Assembly (NCBI GenBank): GCA_945903545.1
Contig: CAMDOO010000004.1
Coordinates: 20,523 to 84,522 of the forward strand
Direction of reading: 5' to 3'
Source: Opitutus sp. GAS368
GTDB lineage: Bacteria; Verrucomicrobiota; Verrucomicrobiia; Opitutales; Opitutaceae
Length of the DNA: 64,000 bases
The number at the start of each line of letters is the position of its first letter. Within the stretch, counting starts at the first letter, position 1. Below the pieces are notes generated by a model. It was not told the origin of the DNA. It saw only the letters and a list, made by a program, of their open reading frames with translations, and did no database searches. Both the position numbers and the translations under genes were made by a program. This document shows, in pieces, positions 35,078 to 44,188 of this stretch.

Positions 35078-36238
35078 ATGGAATTCCGCCCGTCGTCCGC
35101 CCCGGCCCGCTCCGCCGCCATCTCGCCGGTCACCGTCATCGTCGTCTGCGCCATCACCCTGAGCCTGCTCGGCCTCACGGTGCTGTTCAGCGCCAGCGCA
35201 CCCAGCAGCTCGGGGCCGTTCTTCTACCTGAAGAAGCAGCTTGTCGGATTCGTGCTGGCGATCACCGCGTGCGCGGTCGTGAGCCGGATGAACCTCGACT
35301 ACCTGCGGCGCTACGCGTGGCACATCGGGATCGGTTTCGCCGTCCTGCTCCTGCTCGTGCTGATCCCGCCCTTCGGCAAGCAAGTCAACGGCGCCCGCCG
35401 CTGGCTCAACCTGGGCGTGACCACCCTGCAGGTGTCCGAGCTCGCCAAGTTCGGCCTGGTCTTCTGCCTCGCGCACTACCTCGCGCTCAACCAGACGCGC
35501 ATCGCCGACCTCAAGCGCGGTTTCCTCTACCCGCTGGCGATGATCGGCGTCTTCACCGCCCTGATCCTGAAGGAGCCGGACTACGGCACGGCTGCGCTCA
35601 CGCTCGCAGTCGGGCTACTGCTGCTGTTCCTGGCGGGCGCCCGTTGGCGCTACATCCTCCCGACGCTCGCGCTGGCCGTGGCCGGGTTCGCGGTCCTCGT
35701 GGCCAACAATCCGAACCGGCTTCGCCGCTTGCTGGCCTACCTCGATCTCGAGGGTAACAAGACCAACGGGACCTATCAGCTCTATCAGTCCCTGGTCGCC
35801 TTCGCCGTCGGCGGTGGCGGGGGCGTCGGCATCGGCCAGGGCCGGCAGCAGATCAACTTCCTGCCCGAGGCCCACACCGACTTCATCTTCCCGGTCCTCG
35901 GGGAGGAACTCGGCCTCGGCTTCACCCTCGCGGTGGTGGCGCTGTTCACGACGATCTTCATCGCCGGCATGATCCACCTGCGCCGCGCCCCGAGCCTCTT
36001 CCAGTTCCTGCTCACCTCGGGCGCGCTGTTGCTGATCTGCCTGCAGGCGATCATCAACATCGGCGTCGTGACCGGCCTCCTGCCGACGAAGGGCATGTCT
36101 TTGCCTTTCATCAGCGCGGGCGTCTCCAACCTGCTCCTCATGGGCATCCTGCTCGGCGTGCTGATCAACTCCGACCGCACCTGGGGCCGGGTGACCCTGC
36201 CCAGCCGCGGCCTGAAGCTCGGCACCGTGGCCGTCTGA
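35078..36238 (+). CDS. ftsW: Peptidoglycan glycosyltransferase FtsW
   Basis: A 386-residue SEDS-family membrane protein that polymerises lipid II at the septum with FtsI. It has ten membrane helices and the conserved blocks FFYLKKQLVGFVLA, NGARRWLNLGVTTLQVSELA, LKEPDYGTAALTL (with the catalytic-region Glu-Pro-Asp) and LPEAHTDFIFPVLGEELGLG. GLLPTKGMSLPFISAGVSNL is near the end, where most FtsW proteins have SYGGS; here it reads SAGVS. The gene follows the LysM gene by 12 bases. Confidence 0.94.
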   Translation: MEFRPSSAPARSAAISPVTVIVVCAITLSLLGLTVLFSASAPSSSGPFFYLKKQLVGFVLAITACAVVSRMNLDYLRRYAWHIGIGFAVLLLLVLIPPFGKQVNGARRWLNLGVTTLQVSELAKFGLVFCLAHYLALNQTRIADLKRGFLYPLAMIGVFTALILKEPDYGTAALTLAVGLLLLFLAGARWRYILPTLALAVAGFAVLVANNPNRLRRLLAYLDLEGNKTNGTYQLYQSLVAFAVGGGGGVGIGQGRQQINFLPEAHTDFIFPVLGEELGLGFTLAVVALFTTIFIAGMIHLRRAPSLFQFLLTSGALLLICLQAIINIGVVTGLLPTKGMSLPFISAGVSNLLLMGILLGVLINSDRTWGRVTLPSRGLKLGTVAV

Positions 36239-36251
36239 ACAGCTCCGCCTG

Positions 36252-37367
36252 ATGAGCCGGTTTCTGATTTCCTGCGGCGGCACCGGCGGGCACCTCGCCC
36301 CGGGGATCGCCCTTGCGGAGGGCCTGCAGGCCCGCGGGCACGAGACCCGGCTGCTCATCAGCGACAAGAAGGTGGATGCCCGGATGGTCGAGAAATACGG
36401 AGCGTTCACCTTCCTGTGTGTCCCCGGATCCCCGTTCGGCTGGAGTCCGCTGACCCTGCTGCGGTGCGCCATGACGCAGCCCCTCGGCCTGGGCTTCTGC
36501 CTGCGGCTGGCCCGGTCGTGGCGGCCCGACGCGATCGTCGGCTTCGGCGGCTTTACCTCGGCCCCGGCCGTGCTGGCCGGGCGGACGCTCGGGATCCCGG
36601 TGGCGCTCCATGAGGCCAACCGGGTGCCCGGCCGCGCGATCCGCCAGCTCGGCCGGTTTGCGCGCCGGATCTATCTTCCGCCCGGGGTCCGGCTCGACTC
36701 GGTTCCGGCCGCGGCCATCCGGCACGTGGGCCTTCCGGTCCGTCGCGAGGTGGCGCGCCGTGACCCGGCGAGCGCGCGGAGTGCGCTCGGGCTCGATCCC
36801 AGCCGGCCGGTGCTGGCCATCCTCGGCGGCAGCCAGGGAGCGGTGGCCCTGAATAATTGGGTGCGCAGCCGGCTTAACTCCTTCGCGGCGGCGGGCATCC
36901 AGGTCTATTGCGTGACGGGCCTCGGCAAGGGCTGGGATGGTGCGTCGGTGGTCAAGGCGGAAGGAGCCGGGGCGCGGATGATTTTCGTGCCGTTCTCCGA
37001 CCGCATCCCCGACGTGATTTCGGCGGCGGACCTCGTGGTCTCGCGCGCCGGTGCCGGCACCCTGGCCGAGCTGGTGCGTTGCGGCACGCCGGCGGTGCTC
37101 GTGCCGTTCCCGCAGGCGGCTGACAATCATCAGGCGGCCAATGCCGGGTACTTTGCGCAGGAAGGCGGGGGCTTGGTGGTGCCGCAGACCGCGCTGGATG
37201 GCCTGGAGGCCACGGTGCTCCGCGTGATGCGCGACGAAAACCTGCGCGACGAATTCCGCGCGAACCTGCGCCGGATGGATCTGGCGGACAACCTCGGCAC
37301 GCTCCTCCGGGACCTGGAGGACGTCACCGTGCGCGGGGGCGACAACGGCGCGTTGGCCGTGGCCTGA
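36252..37367 (+). CDS. murG: Lipid II synthase MurG (UDP-GlcNAc transferase)
   Basis: A 371-residue GT28 enzyme that adds GlcNAc to lipid I on the inner leaflet. The Gly-rich loop SCGGTGGHLAPGIALAEGL, the GFGGFTSAPAVLAG block, ALHEANRVPGRAIRQL, ILGGSQGAVALNN and VSRAGAGTLAELVRCGTPAV all match MurG. It follows ftsW by 13 bases and precedes the murC-murB fusion by the same distance. Confidence 0.95.
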   Translation: MSRFLISCGGTGGHLAPGIALAEGLQARGHETRLLISDKKVDARMVEKYGAFTFLCVPGSPFGWSPLTLLRCAMTQPLGLGFCLRLARSWRPDAIVGFGGFTSAPAVLAGRTLGIPVALHEANRVPGRAIRQLGRFARRIYLPPGVRLDSVPAAAIRHVGLPVRREVARRDPASARSALGLDPSRPVLAILGGSQGAVALNNWVRSRLNSFAAAGIQVYCVTGLGKGWDGASVVKAEGAGARMIFVPFSDRIPDVISAADLVVSRAGAGTLAELVRCGTPAVLVPFPQAADNHQAANAGYFAQEGGGLVVPQTALDGLEATVLRVMRDENLRDEFRANLRRMDLADNLGTLLRDLEDVTVRGGDNGALAVA

Positions 37368-37380
37368 GAAGGGACCCGCG

Positions 37381-39681
37381 ATGCAAAATCCCACCCGGTT
37401 GTTTTCCCGCCCGGTCCGCACGATCCATTGTCTGGGTGTCGGCGGCATGGGTCTGGGCCCGCTGGCGATCTATCTCGCCGGGGCCGGGTTCGAGGTCAGC
37501 GGGGAGGACGAGGCCCTGACGAGTGCGATGCGGGTGCAGTTGGTCCGTGCCGGGGTCGCGGTCAGGCCGCTGCCCGAGGCCTGCGACCTGGTGGTCCACA
37601 CCTCGGCGGCGGGCCCGGCGCATTCCGTGCTGGCGGCCGCGGCGCGGCGGTCGATTCCCTCTGTGCGGCGCGGCGCCCTGCTGGCCGAGGTCACCCGCGG
37701 GCGGAAGCTCGTCGCGGTGTGCGGCTCGCATGGCAAGACCACGACGACGGCGATGCTCGTGACGGTGCTCCGCGCGGCGGGCTGCCCGGCGGGATATGTG
37801 CTCGGGGGACTCTTCGGCGATGACTCGACCCCGGCGGCCTACGGTGAGGGCGACTGGGTCGTGGCCGAGGTGGACGAGAGCGACGGCACCATCGAGGCGT
37901 TTTCACCGGAGATCACGGTGGCGGTGAACCTCGACTGGGACCATCCCGACCATTACCGCGATCCGGCGGCGATCGAGGCGACCTTTGCGGCGCTCTTTGC
38001 CCGCACGAAAGGGCCGGTGCTGGTGAGCGACGCCTGCGCGCGTTCGGCCCGCGTGGCGCCGCAAGCGCGAACTTTTGGGCGGAAAGGCGAGTTCCGCGCC
38101 GAACCTGCTGGCGGGGAGGGCGGTTTGCAGACCCTGCGCCTCGGCGGGGAGTTTCCCGCGATTGAAGCGGTGGTGCGGGCCGCGGGTGCCTTCAACGCCG
38201 CGAATGCCACGGCGGCGCTGGCGGCGGCGCAGTTGATGGGTGTCGCCGTCACGCCCCGGATGCTCGCCCAGTTTCCCGGCGTGCAGCGCCGGCAGACAAT
38301 ACTTGGATCGGGCCACGGTCTGACGGTGCTGGAGGATTACGCCCACCACCCGGCGGAAATCAGGGCGTTGCTGGAGAGCCTGCGGAGCCGGCCGGACGCG
38401 AAACGGCTGATCGTGATTTTTCAACCGCATCGCTTCAGCCGCACCGCGGGCTTCAAGGCCGGTTTTGCCGCGGCGCTGGCGCTGGCCGACCGGGTGCATC
38501 TGCTGGAGGTCTACGGGGCGGGCGAGGCCCCGATCGCCGGCGGCACGACGGCCGACCTGCGCGCGGAGCTGGCGGCGCAGATCCCGTCGCTGCCAGTGAG
38601 TCACCCGACGGGCGGAGACGAGGAGTTCTTCGCGGCGCTGGATCGCGAGGTGCAGCCGGGCGACCTGGTGGCTTTTGTCGGCGCGGGCGACATCGACCGG
38701 AAGGCCCGTAGCTGGCTGGCCCGCCGCGCTGCCGGTCCGGCCGCCCGTGGCTGGGAAGAACTGACCGCAGAGCTGGCGCCCCTGCTCTCATCCGCCTCGA
38801 AGCTTCGCCGCGAGGAGCCGCTGGCACCCAAAACCACGATGCGGGTTGGCGGCGCGGCCCGCGTCTATGTGGAGCCGGCCTCGGCCGACGATCTCCGGAC
38901 GGTCTGGGTGCAGGCCCGCCGGCGCGGCGTGCCGGTCTTCCTGCTCGGCCGGGGCTCCAACCTGATCGTGCCCGACGCGGGCGTGGACGGGGTCGTGATG
39001 TCGCTGGCGCATCCGGTGTGGTCCGCCTTCGAGGCGCGACCCGATGGCCGCATCTGGGCCGGTGCCGGCCTGCGCCTGAAGAATCTCTGCGGCCTCGCGA
39101 CCACCGCCGGTTATTCCGGCTTTGAGTTCCTGGAGGGCATCCCTGGCTCGGTGGGCGGGGCGCTGCGCATGAATGCCGGCGCCATGGGCGGCTGGATGTT
39201 CGACGTGGTGGAGGAGCTGCAGCTGATGCTTGCGTCGGGCGAGATCCGGACGCTGCGCCGCGACGAGGTGCACGTGGACTACCGGCACTGCGCCGAGCTG
39301 CACGACGCCGTCGCCCTGGGCGCACTGCTGCGCCCGGCCGCGCCCGCCGAGTCAGCGGCGATCAACCGCCAGATCGACACCTACCGGCGCAAGCGGCAGG
39401 AGTCCCAGCCGCGCGAACCCAGCGCGGGATGCATCTTCAAGAATCCGCCCGGCAACTCCGCGGGCCGCCTGATCGACCAAGCCGGCCTGAAGGGCGCGAG
39501 GATGGGGGAGGCCGAGGTGTCCCCGGTCCACGCCAACTTCATCGTCAACTGCGGCCACGCCACCGCCGGCGACGTCCTCGCGCTGGTCCGGCATGTCCGC
39601 GCCGAGGTTAAAACCAAGACCGGCGTGGAACTGGAGCCCGAAGTGCTGCTCTTCGGGCGCGACTGGAAGGAAGTTTTATGA
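37381..39681 (+). CDS. murC-murB: Fused MurC-MurB: UDP-MurNAc--L-Ala ligase / UDP-GlcNAc-enolpyruvate reductase
   Basis: A 766-residue bifunctional protein. Residues 1 to ~455 are MurC: IHCLGVGGMGLGPLAIYL, the P-loop VCGSHGKTTTTAML, EVDESDGTIEAF, NLDWDHPDHYRD and VLEDYAHHPAEIRALLESL. Residues ~465-766 are MurB: KTTMRVGGAARVYVEP, VFLLGRGSNLIV, GFEFLEGIPGSVGGALRMNA and SAGCIFKNPPGNSAG. In the last block Cys684 occupies the place of the Ser that protonates the enol intermediate in most MurB enzymes. MurC and MurB are separate proteins in most bacteria. The stop overlaps ddl by four bases. Confidence 0.95.
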   Translation: MQNPTRLFSRPVRTIHCLGVGGMGLGPLAIYLAGAGFEVSGEDEALTSAMRVQLVRAGVAVRPLPEACDLVVHTSAAGPAHSVLAAAARRSIPSVRRGALLAEVTRGRKLVAVCGSHGKTTTTAMLVTVLRAAGCPAGYVLGGLFGDDSTPAAYGEGDWVVAEVDESDGTIEAFSPEITVAVNLDWDHPDHYRDPAAIEATFAALFARTKGPVLVSDACARSARVAPQARTFGRKGEFRAEPAGGEGGLQTLRLGGEFPAIEAVVRAAGAFNAANATAALAAAQLMGVAVTPRMLAQFPGVQRRQTILGSGHGLTVLEDYAHHPAEIRALLESLRSRPDAKRLIVIFQPHRFSRTAGFKAGFAAALALADRVHLLEVYGAGEAPIAGGTTADLRAELAAQIPSLPVSHPTGGDEEFFAALDREVQPGDLVAFVGAGDIDRKARSWLARRAAGPAARGWEELTAELAPLLSSASKLRREEPLAPKTTMRVGGAARVYVEPASADDLRTVWVQARRRGVPVFLLGRGSNLIVPDAGVDGVVMSLAHPVWSAFEARPDGRIWAGAGLRLKNLCGLATTAGYSGFEFLEGIPGSVGGALRMNAGAMGGWMFDVVEELQLMLASGEIRTLRRDEVHVDYRHCAELHDAVALGALLRPAAPAESAAINRQIDTYRRKRQESQPREPSAGCIFKNPPGNSAGRLIDQAGLKGARMGEAEVSPVHANFIVNCGHATAGDVLALVRHVRAEVKTKTGVELEPEVLLFGRDWKEVL

Positions 39682-40607
39682 GCACACCCATGATCGCGGT
39701 CTTTGCCGGCGGCACCTCTTCCGAACGCGAGGTTTCCCTCGGCTCCGGACGGGCCGCGGCCCAGGCTCTGGCTCGCTCGTTTCCCACGCACCTGTTCCAG
39801 ATCGACGCCGAGGCGCTGCCGGCCGGGCTCGACCCGGGGCGGCACGTGGTCTTCTCGACCCTGCACGGGACTTTCGGGGAGGACGGCGGCATGCAGCGGC
39901 TGCTCGACGCCGCGGGGGTGACGTATGCCGGCTGTGACGCGGCCGGGAGCGCGCTCACCATGGACAAGACCCGGACCAAGCTGGCCTGCGCGGCCCGGGG
40001 GGTGCTAGGTGCCAAGTCCCGGACCTTTGCCGTCGCCGACCGCCCGGCTGCCGCCGAGCTGCTCGCCGCGCTGGGGTCGGAGATCGTGCTCAAGCCCAAT
40101 GACCAGGGCAGCAGTGTGGGGCTCCGCCTGATTTCCGGCACCGCCGAGCTGGCCTCGGCCCTGGCCGGGTTGACTGCTGGCAACTGGCTGGCCGAGGAAC
40201 GCATTGTCGGCCGCGAGCTCTCGGTCGGCGTCCTCAACGGGAAGGCCCTGGGCGTGGTCGAGATCCGGCCGAAGTCGGGGGTCTACGACTTCACGAGCAA
40301 GTATACGAAGGGCCTCACCGAGTATTTCGCCCCGGCGCCGCTCGACGAGGCGGTCGCCGCGCGCGTGCGGACCGCCGCCGAGACGGCGTTTGCGGCGTGC
40401 GGCTGCCGCGATTACGCGCGCGTGGATTTCATTTTGCGCGGCGCGGAGCTTTATTTGCTGGAACTCAACACCCTGCCCGGCATGAAAGAGACCAGTCTGC
40501 TGCCGATGAGTGCGCTCTGTGCGGGACTGGATTTCACGGCTTTGGTCAGGGAACTGGTGGCTCCTGCATTGCGGCGTTTTCAGGCGGTGACAGCGGCTTC
40601 CCCATGA
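39678..40607 (+). CDS. ddl: D-alanine--D-alanine ligase
   Basis: A 309-residue ATP-grasp enzyme that makes the D-Ala-D-Ala used by MurF. AVFAGGTSSEREVSLGSGRA, STLHGTFGEDGGMQRLLDAA, AGCDAAGSALTMDKTRTK, KPNDQGSSVGLRL and LLELNTLPGMKETSLLPMSA cover the substrate and metal sites. The closing-loop region with YTKGLTEYFAPAPL has Tyr, as in vancomycin-sensitive DdlB-like enzymes. ATGA overlaps with murC-murB before it and ftsQ after it imply tight co-expression. Confidence 0.95.
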   Translation: MSTPMIAVFAGGTSSEREVSLGSGRAAAQALARSFPTHLFQIDAEALPAGLDPGRHVVFSTLHGTFGEDGGMQRLLDAAGVTYAGCDAAGSALTMDKTRTKLACAARGVLGAKSRTFAVADRPAAAELLAALGSEIVLKPNDQGSSVGLRLISGTAELASALAGLTAGNWLAEERIVGRELSVGVLNGKALGVVEIRPKSGVYDFTSKYTKGLTEYFAPAPLDEAVAARVRTAAETAFAACGCRDYARVDFILRGAELYLLELNTLPGMKETSLLPMSALCAGLDFTALVRELVAPALRRFQAVTAASP

Positions 40608-41593
40608 ACGAACTCCCCGACTTCCAACCGGCTTCCCGCTCCTGGCGCGACATCGCCCAGCAGGTGCGGCCGCGGGCGATGTCGCGGGAGGGCCGCCGCC
40701 GTTACGTGGTGGCGGGACTCAAGACCGCCGCGGCGATCAGTGTTCTGACCGTGCTCGTGGGCGGTGGCGTCTGGCTGGCCCGGACTTGGACCTCCGATCG
40801 CGGGTGGTTTTCGAACGTCTCCGGGCAGTCCCCGGTGAAGAGGCTCGTGCTGCAGACCAACGGCCGGCTGAACGAGCAGTGGGTCCGGAACACGCTGGCG
40901 TTGCCGGCCAGGGCCACGCTCATGGAACTAGACCTGGCCGCCCTGCGGGCCCGCCTGGAGCAGCCCAGCCAGGTGGAAAAAGCGACGGTGTCCAAGATTC
41001 TCCCGGATGCGGTCAAGATCGAGCTGTGGGAGCGGGCGCCGGTGGTCCGGCTGCGCGCGCCGGACGGGAACATTTTCCTGGTGGCCCGGGATGGAATCAG
41101 TTTTGCGGGCCTGGGGTTCAGTCCGGAGGCCCTGGAGGCGATCCCGCTCCTCACGGGGTTTGAACTCGATGCTGCGGGCGCCCTGCCAAAACGGGTGCCC
41201 GGCATGGACACCGTGGCCGACCTGCTCGCCCGGGCCGCGGATATGGCGCCGCATTTGCTCGAACGCTGGACGGTGGTCGACATCAGCCAGCTGGAATTCG
41301 ACGGTCTGGTCGAGGTGCAGTCGACGGACATTCCCCGGATCATCTTCAGCAAGGAATACGGCTTCTCGGACCAGTTGGCCTGGCTCGATTGGACGCGGGA
41401 CAAGGCGTCGGGACCGCTCAAGATGGTGAATGTGGGACTGGGCCCGCGCGTGATCGCCGAGCCCGCCGCGGTGGAACCCGCGTCCAAATCCGGCGCGCGT
41501 TCTGCTGGTGCTGCGACGGTCCCGGCCCCGCGCGCGGCCGCCGTCTCGACCGCGGCCCGCCCGCCGATTTTCCGGATCAATTTCGACAACTGA
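40604..41593 (+). CDS. ftsQ: FtsQ-like division protein with POTRA domain
   Basis: A 329-residue bitopic protein: a ~45-residue basic N-terminus, one membrane helix (about residues 46-62, AISVLTVLVGGGVWLA), then a POTRA-like beta domain (VKRLVLQTNGRLNEQWVRNT, QPSQVEKATVSKILPDAVKI, ELWERAPVVRLR) and a beta-rich region. The C-terminal ~45 residues are an Ala/Pro-rich tail ending in FRINFDN. In the divisome FtsQ recruits FtsL/FtsB. It overlaps ddl by four bases and precedes ftsA, the usual ftsQ-A-Z order. Confidence 0.87.
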   Translation: MNELPDFQPASRSWRDIAQQVRPRAMSREGRRRYVVAGLKTAAAISVLTVLVGGGVWLARTWTSDRGWFSNVSGQSPVKRLVLQTNGRLNEQWVRNTLALPARATLMELDLAALRARLEQPSQVEKATVSKILPDAVKIELWERAPVVRLRAPDGNIFLVARDGISFAGLGFSPEALEAIPLLTGFELDAAGALPKRVPGMDTVADLLARAADMAPHLLERWTVVDISQLEFDGLVEVQSTDIPRIIFSKEYGFSDQLAWLDWTRDKASGPLKMVNVGLGPRVIAEPAAVEPASKSGARSAGAATVPAPRAAAVSTAARPPIFRINFDN

Positions 41594-41611
41594 TCGCTTC
41601 GCTCCCTCTTT

Positions 41612-42817
41612 GTGAAATCCGCCTCCCGTTTCATTGGTGCCATCGAGATCGGCTCCGCCAAAGCCACCGTCCTGATCGGCGAAAACGCCGGCACCGCCCT
41701 CAACCTCATCGGCTTCGGTGAATGCCAGTCGCGCGGGGTGATCAAGGGCTCGGTGGTAGACTACAAGGCCGCCAGCGAGGCCGTCCACGCCGCCATCGAG
41801 CAGGCCGAGCGCAGCGCCAACGAGCGGATCGACCTGGTCTTTCTCGCGCAGACGGGCGCGCACCTGGAGGGCTTCTACAACGAGGCGTTCGTCAACGTGA
41901 AGGCGGCCGACAACATGGTGGGCGCGCAGGACATCGAGACCGTCTGCCGTCTCGCCACCGACAAGCAGCTGCCCCCCGGCCGGATGGTGGTGCGCCACCT
42001 ACGCCGGCCTTTCCGCCTCGATGGCCGCAACGTCCCGGGTAGCCCCGAGAACCTCGTCGGCCAGCGCCTCGAGGCCGGCTATTGGACCGTCCACGGGCAG
42101 GAGAGCAAACTGGCCGACAGCCTGCATGTGATCCGCGGGTTCAACCTCGAGGTCCGCGAACTCATCCTCTCCAGCCTCGCCTCCGGCCACATGGTCACCA
42201 CTGCCGAGGAACGCCAGAACGGCGTGCTCGCGCTCGACCTGGGTGCCGGGACCACGGATTTCGTGCTCTATCGTGATGGACTCCCTTTCCTGACCGGCGT
42301 GCTGCCGGTCGGCGGCGCGCATCTCACCAGCGACCTCGCCTTGGGGCTGCGCCTGACCGAGGGCCAGGCCGAGAAGATGAAGCTCCGCCACGGCCGTGCC
42401 CTGGTGCAAAGCCGCTCGAAGAGCGACAAGGTCTGGCTCGACGGCAACTACACCATCGGCGACCGCCAGTTTCCCCAGATGACCATCGAGCAGATCACGG
42501 CCGCCCGCACCTGGGAGACCTTCGAGGTGGTCCGCAAGAAGCTCGGCACCGCCTTCACGCCCGACACCTGTTCCGGGGGCGTCGTGCTCACCGGCGGCGG
42601 GGCCAAGCTCCCCGGCATCGCCGAGGCCGCCGCGCGCGTGTTCGGCATCCCGGCCCACCTCGGCGAGACGCCGACCTGGGTGCACGACAACCTGCGCGAT
42701 CCATCCTACAGCACTGTCCTCGGGCTGCTCTACCACGGCATGGCCGCCCACGCCGAGAGCGTCGCCCCCCAGCGCCGCGGGTTCGGCTTCTTCCGCAAGC
42801 TCTTCGCCACGACATGA
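41612..42817 (+). CDS. ftsA: Cell division protein FtsA
   Basis: A 401-residue actin-like protein that tethers FtsZ to the membrane. The phosphate-1 region (FIGAIEIGSAKATVLIGE), the inserted 1C subdomain (IDLVFLAQTGAHLEGFYNEA), phosphate-2 (LALDLGAGTTDFVLYRDG) and the adenosine motif (VVLTGGGAKLPGIAEAA) are present. The C-terminus RRGFGFFRKLFATT is an amphipathic membrane-targeting helix. The start is GTG at 41612, 18 bases after ftsQ; the stop overlaps ftsZ (ATGA). Confidence 0.95.
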   Translation: MKSASRFIGAIEIGSAKATVLIGENAGTALNLIGFGECQSRGVIKGSVVDYKAASEAVHAAIEQAERSANERIDLVFLAQTGAHLEGFYNEAFVNVKAADNMVGAQDIETVCRLATDKQLPPGRMVVRHLRRPFRLDGRNVPGSPENLVGQRLEAGYWTVHGQESKLADSLHVIRGFNLEVRELILSSLASGHMVTTAEERQNGVLALDLGAGTTDFVLYRDGLPFLTGVLPVGGAHLTSDLALGLRLTEGQAEKMKLRHGRALVQSRSKSDKVWLDGNYTIGDRQFPQMTIEQITAARTWETFEVVRKKLGTAFTPDTCSGGVVLTGGGAKLPGIAEAAARVFGIPAHLGETPTWVHDNLRDPSYSTVLGLLYHGMAAHAESVAPQRRGFGFFRKLFATT

Positions 42818-44109
42818 ACGGCAACGAACTTCCCCTCGAGCAGCATCTGCTCACGGACCGCAGCATCGCGATCAAGCTGGTGGGCGTCGGCGGCGCCGGT
42901 TCCAACGCGGTTGACCGGCTGAAGATGGAGAACCTCGAGCGCCTGCAGCTCGCGGTCATCAACACTGACCACCAAGCGCTTTCCTCCTCGCCCGTGCAGG
43001 ACAAGGTCCTGATCGGGGCCGGCCTCACCCGCGGGCTCGGAGCCGGCGGCGACCCCGAGGTCGGCCGCGAGGCCGCCGAGGCCGACCGCGCGAAGATCAC
43101 GGCGATCGTGAAGGACTGCGACCTGGTCTTCCTCCTCGCCGGCATGGGCGGCGGCACCGGCAGCGGCGCGGCCCCGGTCGTGGCGGAACTCGCCGCCGAG
43201 CAGGGCGCGCTCGTCATCGCCTTTGTCACGATGCCTTTCAGCTTTGAGGGCGGCCGCCGTCTCAAGCAGGCGGAGGAAAGCCTCCTCGCCCTCCGGCGCT
43301 GCTGCGACGCGGTGATCCCGCTGCCCAACGACGTGCTGCTGCAGGAGTCGGCCGAGCAGGAGACCGTGCTCGATTCGTTCGCCCGGGCGGACGACTGGAT
43401 GGCCCGCGGTGTGAAATCGATCTGGGCGATGCTCTTTCGCACCGGTCTGATCAACCTCGACTTTGCGACCCTCCGTCAGGCCTTCGCCACCCGCGGCGGC
43501 AAGACGCTCTTCGGCCTCGGTGCCGGCACGGGTCCCGACCCGATGGGCAGCGCGATTGAGAGTCTCAAACTCTGCCCGCTGCTCGCCACCCCCGAGTTCT
43601 CCCGCAAGGCCGACCGCCTGCTGGTGAACATCATTGGCGGGCCCGACCTCACGCTCCCGATGGTGAACGGCATCATGACCTCCGTGACCGAGCAGTTCGG
43701 CCGCGAGTCGCATGTCTTCATGGGCGCCGTGATCGACGAGGAGATGGCGGGCCGCATTGAGGTCTGCGTCCTCGGTACGAGCGACATGGGCGGCCGCGGC
43801 ACCATCCGGCGCCCCGTGACCAACACCCGGCGCTCCGGGGTGGTGACCCGCGACCCGCTGACGCCGCTGCCCGAGCCCGCCGGCCGGGATGAGTCTGCTC
43901 CCGCGGCCCACGCGGCGACCAACGCCCCGGTCCCCAAATCGAAGTCGCACGCCGAGATGGTCGATGCGGCCAAGGCCAACCAGGACGAATTCACCTTCGG
44001 CGAAATCGAGAGCCGCGGCCTGTTCGACAAGACCGACCGCAACCTCTTCGAGGGCCATGACCTCGATGTGCCCACCTACCTGCGCAAGGGCATCAAGATC
44101 GCGCTGTAG
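42814..44109 (+). CDS. ftsZ: Cell division GTPase FtsZ with altered T7 loop
   Basis: A 431-residue tubulin homologue that forms the Z ring. Nucleotide-binding elements are normal: IKLVGVGGAGSNAVDRL, NTDHQAL, GAGLTRGLGAGGDPEVGREA and the T4 loop GMGGGTGSG (residues 110-118, with Ser where most FtsZ have Thr). The T7 loop reads GLINLDFATL: Asn214 and Asp216 are kept, but the second catalytic Asp (E. coli Asp212) is Thr219. The C-terminal linker is followed by DLDVPTYLRKGIKIAL, a recognisable FtsA-binding tail. It ends the dcw cluster. Confidence 0.95.
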   Translation: MNGNELPLEQHLLTDRSIAIKLVGVGGAGSNAVDRLKMENLERLQLAVINTDHQALSSSPVQDKVLIGAGLTRGLGAGGDPEVGREAAEADRAKITAIVKDCDLVFLLAGMGGGTGSGAAPVVAELAAEQGALVIAFVTMPFSFEGGRRLKQAEESLLALRRCCDAVIPLPNDVLLQESAEQETVLDSFARADDWMARGVKSIWAMLFRTGLINLDFATLRQAFATRGGKTLFGLGAGTGPDPMGSAIESLKLCPLLATPEFSRKADRLLVNIIGGPDLTLPMVNGIMTSVTEQFGRESHVFMGAVIDEEMAGRIEVCVLGTSDMGGRGTIRRPVTNTRRSGVVTRDPLTPLPEPAGRDESAPAAHAATNAPVPKSKSHAEMVDAAKANQDEFTFGEIESRGLFDKTDRNLFEGHDLDVPTYLRKGIKIAL

Positions 44110-44115
44110 GTTAAA

Positions 44116-44188
44116 AGGTAGGGGCCGCCGTCCCCGGCGGCCCGGATCGGCGGGACCCGGCCCGCCGGGACGTCGGGCCCGATCTGGT
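44116..44188. repeat. GGTAGGG hairpin element after ftsZ
   Basis: GGTAGGGGCCGCCGTCCCCG followed by GCGGCCCGGATC, then a second stem GGCGGGACCCGGCCCGCC. It lies between convergent ftsZ and the lipase gene, where it could end both transcripts. Confidence 0.65.
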
